A DNA stretch of 5,862 nt from Pseudomonadota bacterium (GTDB lineage: Bacteria > Myxococcota_A > Polyangia > Polyangiales > Polyangiaceae): positions 1 to 5,862 of the forward strand of contig JAEYOT010000517.1 of NCBI GenBank assembly GCA_023411445.1, written 5' to 3'. The notes under the pieces are model-generated. The model worked only from the letters and a program-made list of their open reading frames with translations, ran no database searches and was not told the origin of the DNA. This document shows, one piece after another, positions 1-5,209 of the stretch (position 1 is its first letter; every line of letters starts with the position of its first letter). The position numbers were made by a program, and so were the translations under genes.

Positions 1-1215
1 GTCACGATGTACACGCCCAACGGCGTCATCCACGACGGCTGGTGGCCCACCAACGTGACGAACGAGACGACGTTCGATCTGAGCGTGAGCCACGCGCCGC
101 TCGCGCCGCATCGAGACAAGCTGCTCATCCTCGGCGGGGTAGACATGAAGTCCGCCATGGCCGGCAAGGGCGGGCCGCACCAGCGCGGTATCGGAGCGCT
201 GTTCACCAACATGCAGCTCGGCGCCGGCACCTTCGTGGACGGCTGCGGCAGCATGGCAGGGTGGCCGCAGGGCATCAGCGTGGACCAGCGCATCGCCAAC
301 GTGATCGGTCAGGATAGCCCTGTGCCCAGCCTGCAGTTGGGCGTGCGGGCCACCGAGCACGACGTGCAGGGCCGCATCTCCTACGCCGGTGACAGCTTGC
401 CGCTCCCGCCGCTGAACGAGCCGCTCGGCGTGTACAAGCGTGTGTTCGAGAAGTTCTTGCCGCCGGCCAGCACGCCCGATCAGGACGCGGCCAAGGAGCT
501 GCTCCAGCAGCGCAAGAGCGTGCTGGACGCGGTGGCCAAGGAGTTTAGTGCGCTCACGCCGCGCTTGAGCTCGGCCGATAGGGCCACGCTCGACGCGCAC
601 CTCACGCTGGTGCGGGACGTGGAGCGCCGGCTTTCGCTGGGTACTGGCGAGTGCGCCAAGCCGGAAGAGCCGCCGGTGCTGGATCCGGCGAGCGAGGTGG
701 ACATGCCGCGCATCGCCGAGTTGGAGCTGGACCTCTTGGCGCTCGCCTTCGCCTGCGACCAGACGCGCGTCGCCAGCTTTCAGATCTCTACGGCGCTCAA
801 CCGCATTCGCTACCCCTGGGTAGAGAGCCTGGGGGAGGGGCACTCGCTGTCGCACTCGGGCACGAGCGACGTGTCCGCCAAGACTCAGCTCTTGCAGCGG
901 CAGGCGTGGCACGCGAGCTTGATCGCGCGGCTGTTCGATCGCCTGGCCCTGATCGGCGACGGCGAGGGCACTGTGCTGGACAACACGCTGCTCTTCTGGG
1001 GCAACGAGGTGTCCATGGGCACCACCCACACCCACGACAACATGCCGTTCATCGTGGCGGGCGGCACCTGGGCGTTCCGCACTGGCCGCTATGTCCAGTA
1101 CTCCGGCGCCTCCCACGCGGACCTGTTGGTCTCGCTCTTGAACGCGATGGGCGTGCCGGACACGACCTTTGGGGATCCCGCTACTTGCACGGGGCCGCTG
1201 CCGGGCCTGGTCTGA
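1..1215 (+). CDS. DUF1552 family protein, 5'-truncated by window edge
   Basis: The frame is open from the first base and ends at TGA 1213-1215, giving 404 visible residues. The visible N-terminus (VTMYTPNGVIHDGWWPT) matches the conserved start of the mature DUF1552 domain. In family members this follows a Tat-type signal (RRxxL) and a hydrophobic stretch, so roughly 30-50 residues should lie upstream; the Met at base 7 is probably internal. Other family-like stretches are LLILGGVDMKSA (residues 41-52), GCGSMAG (81-87) and a C-terminal part with DNTLLFWGNEVSMGTTHTHD (327-346) and NMPFIVAGG. That last part resembles the alkaline-phosphatase/DUF1501-type fold, with a His-rich loop (H343, H345). 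DUF1552 genes in planctomycetes and myxobacteria usually lie beside DUF1592/DUF1588 cytochrome-like genes; any such partner is outside this window. Export is inferred and the biochemical function is unknown. Family call confident, start absent. Confidence 0.9.
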   Translation, partial: VTMYTPNGVIHDGWWPTNVTNETTFDLSVSHAPLAPHRDKLLILGGVDMKSAMAGKGGPHQRGIGALFTNMQLGAGTFVDGCGSMAGWPQGISVDQRIANVIGQDSPVPSLQLGVRATEHDVQGRISYAGDSLPLPPLNEPLGVYKRVFEKFLPPASTPDQDAAKELLQQRKSVLDAVAKEFSALTPRLSSADRATLDAHLTLVRDVERRLSLGTGECAKPEEPPVLDPASEVDMPRIAELELDLLALAFACDQTRVASFQISTALNRIRYPWVESLGEGHSLSHSGTSDVSAKTQLLQRQAWHASLIARLFDRLALIGDGEGTVLDNTLLFWGNEVSMGTTHTHDNMPFIVAGGTWAFRTGRYVQYSGASHADLLVSLLNAMGVPDTTFGDPATCTGPLPGLV

Positions 1216-1225
1216 TTCGCCAGCA

Positions 1226-1262
1226 GCGCGCCCTTGACGTCCGGCGCGTTCTTCGGTTCTTT
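1226..1262 (+). terminator. possible Rho-independent terminator after the DUF1552 gene
   Basis: A perfect 6-bp GC-only inverted repeat (CGCGCC at 1227-1232, GGCGCG at 1243-1248) encloses a 10-nt loop. It is followed by a pyrimidine-rich, T-biased stretch (TTCTTCGGTTCTTT, 1249-1262). It sits 11 bp after the DUF1552 stop and 8 bp before the proS start, where a terminator could separate the two genes. The stem is short, the T-tract is interrupted, and no good promoter follows it for proS. It may instead be a leader structure or chance in GC-rich DNA. Confidence 0.3.
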
Positions 1263-1270
1263 GCTGGGCG

Positions 1271-2797
1271 ATGAGTGACGTAAAGACTGCGATTTCGCCC
1301 CGCCGCGATCAAGATTACCCGGCCTGGTACCAGGAAGTGGTGCGCGAGGCCGATCTGGCCGAGCAGTCTGACGTGCGCGGCTGCATGGTGATCAAGCCGT
1401 GGGGCTACGGCGTCTGGGAAAACATCCAGCGCGTGCTCGATCGCATGTTCAAGGCGACCGGCCACAAGAACGCGTACTTTCCGTTGTTCATCCCGCTGAG
1501 CTACCTCGCGAAGGAAGCGGAGCACGTGGAAGGCTTCGCCAAGGAGTGCGCGGTGGTCACGCATCACCGGCTGGAGGCGGCGCCTGGCGGCGGGCTGCGT
1601 CCGGCGCCGGGCGCGCAGCTGGCCGAGCCGCTCGTGGTGCGGCCCACCTCCGAGACGATCATCGGCGCCTCCTTCGCCAAGTGGGTCAAGTCCTACCGGG
1701 ACTTGCCGATTCTGATCAACCAGTGGGCCAACGTGGTGCGCTGGGAAATGCGCACGCGCGTGTTCCTGCGCACCGCGGAGTTCCTCTGGCAGGAGGGACA
1801 CACGGCGCACGAGACCGAGGCTGAGGCGCGTGAAGAGACCGAGAAGATGCTGAAGGTGTACGCCGAGTTCGCGCGGGACTACCTGGCGATACCGGTGTTC
1901 ATGGGGGAAAAGACGGAAGGCGAGCGCTTTCCGGGCGCGGTGCAGACCCTGTGCGTGGAAGCCATGATGCAGGACCGGAAGGCGCTGCAGGCCGGCACCT
2001 CCCACTTCTTGGGTCAGAACTTCGCGAAGGGGAGCGGCATTCGCTTCTTGTCGCGCGAGAACAAGGAAGAGTACGCCTGGACGTCCAGCTGGGGTGTCAG
2101 CACGCGCCTCGTGGGCGCCATGATCATGGTGCACGCCGACGATGACGGCATGATCATGCCGCCTCGTCTGGCACCTGCTCACGTGGTCATCCTGCCGATC
2201 ACCCCCAAGGCCGACACGCGTGAGGCCGTGCTCAAAGCGGCGCGCGAGCTGGCCGACAAGATTCGCGAGCTCAGCTTCTGCCGTCACCCGATCGAGGTGG
2301 AGGTGGACGAGCGGGATCTGCCGGGCGGGCAGAAGAGCTGGGAGTGGGTCAAGAAAGGCGTGCCGGTGCGCATCGAGGTTGGCCCGCGCGACCTGGAGAA
2401 GGGCACGGTGGCTTTGTACCGCCGGGACCAGGGTGTGAAAGAGAAGACCTTCCCGGCCGTGGCGGATGCGGTGGCCGGCCTGCCGGCGCTGCTGCAGGAT
2501 ATCCAGGACAGCCTGTATCGACGCGCGCTCGAGCTGCGCGACACGCACACGGTGAAGATTGACTCGGAGCAGGACTTTTATGCCTTCTTCACGCCGAAGA
2601 ACGCCGACAAGCCGGAGATCCACGGCGGCTTCGCGCTGGCGCACTGGAACGGCTCGCGCGAGGTGGAAGAGAAGCTGAAGAATGACCTGAAGGTCACCGT
2701 TCGCTGCATCCCGCGGGACCTGCCGGTGGAGCCGGGCACCTGCATCTTCACGGGCGAGCCGAGCAAGCAGCGAGTGATTTTCGCGAAAGCGTACTGA
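1271..2797 (+). CDS. proS: prolyl-tRNA synthetase, archaeal/eukaryotic type (type without INS editing domain)
   Basis: 508 aa, a normal length for this class; EC 6.1.1.15, charging tRNA-Pro with proline in the cytoplasm. The class II catalytic core is clear: GHKNAYFPLFIP (residues 64-75, motif 1 region), the RPTSE substrate loop (124-128), motif 2 RWEMRTRVFLRTAEF (157-171) and motif 3 STRLVGAMIMVHADDDG (277-293). The anticodon-binding domain runs from about 304 to 406. The C-terminal domain characteristic of this type spans about 430-508 and ends in the conserved terminal Tyr (FAKAY). The 180-residue INS editing domain of the E. coli-type enzyme is absent between motifs 2 and 3. The four Cys that bind zinc in the C-terminal domain of some relatives are mostly not retained: N460, V465 and T494 stand at three of the apparent positions, and C491 remains. 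ATG 1271 gives the expected N-terminus, although no strong Shine-Dalgarno is visible. The 1527-bp frame is intact. Confidence 0.97.
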   Translation: MSDVKTAISPRRDQDYPAWYQEVVREADLAEQSDVRGCMVIKPWGYGVWENIQRVLDRMFKATGHKNAYFPLFIPLSYLAKEAEHVEGFAKECAVVTHHRLEAAPGGGLRPAPGAQLAEPLVVRPTSETIIGASFAKWVKSYRDLPILINQWANVVRWEMRTRVFLRTAEFLWQEGHTAHETEAEAREETEKMLKVYAEFARDYLAIPVFMGEKTEGERFPGAVQTLCVEAMMQDRKALQAGTSHFLGQNFAKGSGIRFLSRENKEEYAWTSSWGVSTRLVGAMIMVHADDDGMIMPPRLAPAHVVILPITPKADTREAVLKAARELADKIRELSFCRHPIEVEVDERDLPGGQKSWEWVKKGVPVRIEVGPRDLEKGTVALYRRDQGVKEKTFPAVADAVAGLPALLQDIQDSLYRRALELRDTHTVKIDSEQDFYAFFTPKNADKPEIHGGFALAHWNGSREVEEKLKNDLKVTVRCIPRDLPVEPGTCIFTGEPSKQRVIFAKAY

Positions 2798-2807
2798 GCG
2801 CCACACC

Positions 2808-3305
2808 GTGGCTGCCCGCAAGACGACAGTCGCCAAGAAGGCGGTCACCAAGAAGGCGGTCACCAAGGCCGCTACGGTGGCCGCCTACTTGGCCGCGCTC
2901 GATCCAGAGCGCAGGCAGGCGCTGGAAACCGTGCGCAAGCTGCTGCAGCAACGCATGCCGCGCGGCTACGAGGAGACGATGCAGTACGGCATGCCGACCT
3001 GGGTCGTGCCGCTTCGCACGTATCCCGCAGGGTACTTGGGCAAGAAGGACGTGCCGCTACCGTACGTCTCGCTAGCCGCCCAGAAGCAGCACCTCGCCGT
3101 GTACCTGATGGGGGTCCACGCGGATCCGGAGCTCTTGGAGCGCTTCACGCTAGCTTGGAAGAAGTCCGGCAAGAAGCTCGACATGGGTAAATCCTGCGTG
3201 CGCTTCCGGCGCGTGGAAGAGCTGGCCTTGCCCGCTCTGGGCGACGCGATCGCGGCCCTGCCGGTGAAGGCCTACATCGCGCAGTACGAGCGGCTTCGCG
3301 GTTAG
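2808..3305 (+). CDS. DUF1801 domain protein (YdhG-like fold) with Lys/Ala-rich N-terminal tail
   Basis: 165 aa from GTG 2808, 10 bp after the proS stop, so co-transcription with proS is likely. The DUF1801 domain covers about residues 30-165: an N-terminal helix (DPERRQALETVRKLLQ), PRGYEETMQYGMPTW (51-65), PYVSLAAQKQHLAVYL (85-100) and the family signature MGKSCVRFRR (126-135). Relatives include B. subtilis YdhG, which has a frataxin-like fold and has been proposed as an iron chaperone; iron handling is not demonstrated for most members and I do not assert it here. The first 22 residues are basic (RKTTVAKKAVTKKAVTK) and come from a tandem DNA repeat. Such Lys/Ala/Thr tails recur in myxobacterial proteins and could bind nucleic acid (inference). 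No clear Shine-Dalgarno precedes the GTG. Starting at a later codon would remove only the tail, so the tail's translation is less certain than the domain. Confidence 0.85.
   Translation: MAARKTTVAKKAVTKKAVTKAATVAAYLAALDPERRQALETVRKLLQQRMPRGYEETMQYGMPTWVVPLRTYPAGYLGKKDVPLPYVSLAAQKQHLAVYLMGVHADPELLERFTLAWKKSGKKLDMGKSCVRFRRVEELALPALGDAIAALPVKAYIAQYERLRG
2833..2867 (+). repeat. 15-bp tandem repeat encoding the KKAVT tail
   Basis: Two exact copies of CCAAGAAGGCGGTCA (2833-2847 and 2848-2862) are followed by a partial third (CCAAG, 2863-2867). The unit is a multiple of three, so it repeats the pentapeptide (A/T)KKAV in the N-terminal tail of the DUF1801 protein and can change copy number without shifting the frame. 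Confidence 0.9.
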
Positions 3306-4189
3306 CGGCCGCGCAGGAAGTCGGCGACGCGAGCCACCACGCTCGGATCCCGCAGGATGCGCGAGTGACCCAGCCCTCGGGTCGCGAACAGCTCCGCGCC
3401 CGGCCAAGCGCCGGCGAGGCTTTGCCCGCAGGCAAAGGGCACGGCGCGATCTTGCTCATCGTGCACCACCAAGAGCGGCTGCGGCATGTGCTCGGCGAGC
3501 TTCACGGTGTGCAGCTCCTCGAGCGGTTGACCCACGTGGCGCTCGACCAAGCCCTGCAGGTGAGCCCGAGCCGGCGGCTTCAAGCCCAGCTCCTGCGACA
3601 CGGTCGTCACGAAATCCCGCACGTCAGTAGGCGGCGCGATGAAGACCAGGCGCGGCTCGCGCAGCTGCTCGCTGTCGGTCCGGCCGCGCTGCTCTGCGCG
3701 ATGGAGCGCAAACGTGACCGCCGCGCCGCCCATCGAGTGCGCCACCACGCCGTGCAGCGGCTGAAAGAAGGGCCTGACCTGATCCAAGATGGCGTCGAAG
3801 GCGTCGGCGAACAGGCGCAAGGACGAGCGCGAGCCAGCCGAATGGCCGTGGCCCGGCGCGTCGAACGCCACGACCTGGTAACCCGCTGCGAGCAACGGAT
3901 CCACGAACGCGCCTAGCTGGCTGCCCCGGCCGTTCCAGCCGTGCACCAGCAGCACGAGCGGGCCGACCTCGCCCCAGCGCCGCGCGGTGAGGCGCCCGGT
4001 GGGACCCTCGATCTCGAGCGGACGCGAGCGCGCGATGAGCTCTTCCTCCCTGCCGTCCGCGCGCCGGCGCTGGGTGCGGAACATCGTCTGCACGGCCAGC
4101 TGCGCGGCGAGCTGGGGTGACAGCGTTTGCAGACCCGAGAAAAAGGAACGAACGGTCGTGCTTTTATTGGGAAGAGCTAGCTGGGGCAT
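3302..4189 (-). CDS. alpha/beta hydrolase fold protein
   Basis: 295 aa. The fold is clear from ordered motifs: LVHGWNGRGSQ (residues 81-91, oxyanion-hole loop), VVAFDAPGHGHSAGS (106-120), the nucleophile elbow AHSMGG with Ser152, the acid in VVHDEQDRAVP (Asp247) and the catalytic His in RGLGHSRIL (His275). The first Gly of the usual GxSxG is Ala150, a common variant. The residues before the domain (LAVQTMFRTQRRRADGREEELI, 31-52) resemble the N-terminal segment of a serine-hydrolase subgroup often annotated only as alpha/beta hydrolase; the substrate cannot be read from sequence. No signal peptide is visible, so it is probably cytoplasmic. ATG 4189 has a well-placed GGAG 6 nt upstream. It lies 16 bp after the TetR gene on the same strand, indicating an operon. 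An exact copy of the putative TetR operator lies within codons 10-14. The 3' end overlaps the convergent DUF1801 gene by 4 bp. Confidence 0.9.
   Translation of the reverse strand: MPQLALPNKSTTVRSFFSGLQTLSPQLAAQLAVQTMFRTQRRRADGREEELIARSRPLEIEGPTGRLTARRWGEVGPLVLLVHGWNGRGSQLGAFVDPLLAAGYQVVAFDAPGHGHSAGSRSSLRLFADAFDAILDQVRPFFQPLHGVVAHSMGGAAVTFALHRAEQRGRTDSEQLREPRLVFIAPPTDVRDFVTTVSQELGLKPPARAHLQGLVERHVGQPLEELHTVKLAEHMPQPLLVVHDEQDRAVPFACGQSLAGAWPGAELFATRGLGHSRILRDPSVVARVADFLRGR
4140..4167. promoter_or_regulatory. second TetR-type operator, inside the hydrolase coding region
   Basis: The core ACGAACGGTCGTGCT (4148-4162) is identical over 15 bp to the site in the TetR promoter. The dyad centre is between 4153 and 4154: ACGA pairs with TCGT around a central AC/GG, and outer AAA/TTT positions also pair (4142-4144 with 4163-4165). 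On the minus strand the core lies in the codons for STTVR (residues 10-14) of the hydrolase, about 30 bp downstream of its ATG. The exact repeat is visible directly; binding by the adjacent TetR protein is inferred. Confidence 0.6.
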
Positions 4190-4195
4190 GTGAAA

Positions 4196-4199
4196 CTCC
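4196..4199 (-). promoter_or_regulatory. ribosome binding site of the alpha/beta hydrolase
   Basis: The minus strand reads GCGGAG-TTTCAC-ATG, placing GGAG 6 nt before ATG 4189, within the 16-bp gap after the TetR stop codon. This is the best Shine-Dalgarno in the window. It supports this start over the internal ATG at 4084, even though the operator-like repeat then falls inside the gene. Confidence 0.7.
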
Positions 4200-4205
4200 G
4201 CGAGG

Positions 4206-4796
4206 TCAGGCCGCGTTGCTGCTGAGCAGGCGCTCGAACGCGCTCTTGGCGCGCGCTTCGGCTTTGGGATCGCGCAGCAAGCGCCGCGCGTGGTGGTACG
4301 CCATGGCGATGCCGATCATCTCGAACGCGAACTGCTCCGCGTCCAAGTCCGCCGCGAGCTCACGTTCCTCGACCGCGATGCGAGCGGCCTTGGCGAGCAG
4401 CTGGAGCCAGCTGGTTTGCACGCTGACGAGGTAGTCCCGCTGCGGGCCCTCCGCGTCATCCAGCTCAGCGGCGGCCGCAACGAAGACGCAGCCGCCAAGC
4501 TGGCCGGGCTGGTTGGCCCAGCGCAGCCAGTTCTTGAACAGCTTACGCAAGCGCGCGACTCCGCGCGGCGCCGTGAGGGCAGGGCGCACGACCTGCTCCG
4601 TGAAGCGCTCAGCCGCCGCCTTGAGCACCTCCACCTCCAGCCCCTCCTTGGAGCCGAAGTGCGCGAACAAGCCGCTCTTGGACAGCCCCAGCTCGTTGGC
4701 GAGCCTGCCCAAGCTGAGCCCGCTCAAGCCATCGCGCGAGGCCAGCTGCCAGGCCTTGTCCACGATGCGCTCGCGCGTCTGCTCACCTTTGCTCAT
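4206..4796 (-). CDS. TetR/AcrR-family transcriptional regulator
   Basis: 196 aa from ATG 4796 (MSKGEQTRERIVDKAWQLAS). The N-terminal DNA-binding domain covers about residues 7-55. Its helix-turn-helix contains LSLGRLANELGLSKSGLFAH and continues into FGSKEGL, a textbook TetR pattern. The C-terminal ligand/dimer domain includes GGCVFVAAAAELDD (with Cys103), YLVSVQTSW and AYHHARRLL; the ligand is unknown. An in-frame ATG at 4805 adds MAV. The predicted transcript would begin at about 4799-4801, inside or after that codon, so 4796 is preferred. No Shine-Dalgarno precedes either ATG. The gene is followed after 16 bp by the alpha/beta hydrolase, and its promoter is overlaid by a palindrome repeated inside the hydrolase. 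This points to a local repressor controlling its own operon. The family call is secure; the regulatory target is inferred. Confidence 0.93.
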   Translation of the reverse strand: MSKGEQTRERIVDKAWQLASRDGLSGLSLGRLANELGLSKSGLFAHFGSKEGLEVEVLKAAAERFTEQVVRPALTAPRGVARLRKLFKNWLRWANQPGQLGGCVFVAAAAELDDAEGPQRDYLVSVQTSWLQLLAKAARIAVEERELAADLDAEQFAFEMIGIAMAYHHARRLLRDPKAEARAKSAFERLLSSNAA

Positions 4797-4805
4797 GACG
4801 GCCAT

Positions 4806-4831
4806 AAATAATACGAACGGTCGTGCTATTT
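4806..4831. promoter_or_regulatory. TetR-type operator overlapping the tetR promoter
   Basis: An imperfect palindrome is centred between 4818 and 4819. ACGA (4813-4816) pairs with TCGT (4821-4824), with C/G at the centre, and the outer arms AAATA (4806-4810) and TATTT (4827-4831) pair completely. Ten of 13 base pairs match. It covers the whole -10 element and the spacer of the TetR-gene promoter, so a bound dimer would block RNA polymerase. The 15-bp core recurs exactly at 4148-4162. Binding by the encoded TetR protein is inferred from position and symmetry. Confidence 0.7.
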
Positions 4832-4836
4832 GTCAA
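4808..4836 (-). promoter_or_regulatory. sigma-70 type promoter of the TetR-hydrolase operon
   Basis: On the minus strand, a perfect -35 TTGACA (4831-4836) and a near-consensus -10 TATTAT (4808-4813) are separated by exactly 17 bp. This is by far the best promoter in the window and stands out as A/T-rich in GC-rich DNA. Standard spacing puts transcription start near 4799-4801, only 3-5 nt before ATG 4796, so the message should be nearly leaderless. Confidence 0.75.
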
Positions 4837-4850
4837 TGGCGGCTCTGGAG

Positions 4851-4894
4851 CACAAAAGCGAAACGCCCGAGAATCTTACGATCTCGGGCGTTTC
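4851..4894 (-). terminator. hairpin terminator downstream of tRNA-Asp
   Basis: A perfect 13-bp inverted repeat (GAAACGCCCGAGA at 4860-4872, TCTCGGGCGTTTC at 4882-4894) has a 9-nt loop. It begins 7 nt past the tRNA 3' end. On the minus strand the stem is followed by GC and then four T residues (4854-4857). The U-tract is short, but the stem is strong and well placed to end the tRNA transcript and insulate the TetR promoter, whose -35 element begins 23 bp further on. Confidence 0.8.
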
Positions 4895-4897
4895 AAC

Positions 4898-4974
<77 letters not shown>

Positions 4975-4991
4975 GTTGAGCGGCGGCGCGG

Positions 4992-5019
4992 TTCATACCA
5001 CAGCGATCGGTCACCACAA
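4992..5019 (-). promoter_or_regulatory. candidate promoter of tRNA-Asp
   Basis: On the minus strand, a -35-like TTGTGG (5014-5019), a 16-bp spacer and a -10-like TATGAA (4992-4997) precede the tRNA. The spacer ends in TGG, giving an extended -10 (TGnTATGAA). The -10 lies 17 bp before the tRNA 5' end at 4974, which leaves a leader of about 10 nt, and a GC-rich discriminator follows, as is common for stable RNA genes. The hexamers are only moderately close to consensus. Confidence 0.5.
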
Positions 5020-5209
5020 CGAAAAAGTGCGTGGGGTTTCGCGGATCTGTCGCGATCGCTCCGATTGCGCGCTTTTCTCGGTGTTTTGCGCAGGTCTTTC
5101 TGTCGCAGAGGAGCGCTGCGGGGCGGTTTGTAAGCTGTGCTGGCTCCCGCCGTGGCTCCGTGAGGTGGCGGACCGCGAGCCGGTGCATCAGGAGATCAGG
5201 CACAGGCTC

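Noticed and set aside
1181..2866. 561-codon open frame on the minus strand, fully antisense to proS
   Set aside because: High-GC DNA commonly leaves long antisense frames open opposite a real gene. The translation is Arg/His/Leu-rich with no recognisable domain, while the plus strand encodes an intact, unmistakable ProRS.
3365..3916. 183-codon plus-strand frame antisense to the alpha/beta hydrolase
   Set aside because: Low-complexity Arg/Ala/His-rich translation with no domain; it is a shadow of the hydrolase, whose catalytic motifs are all intact on the minus strand.
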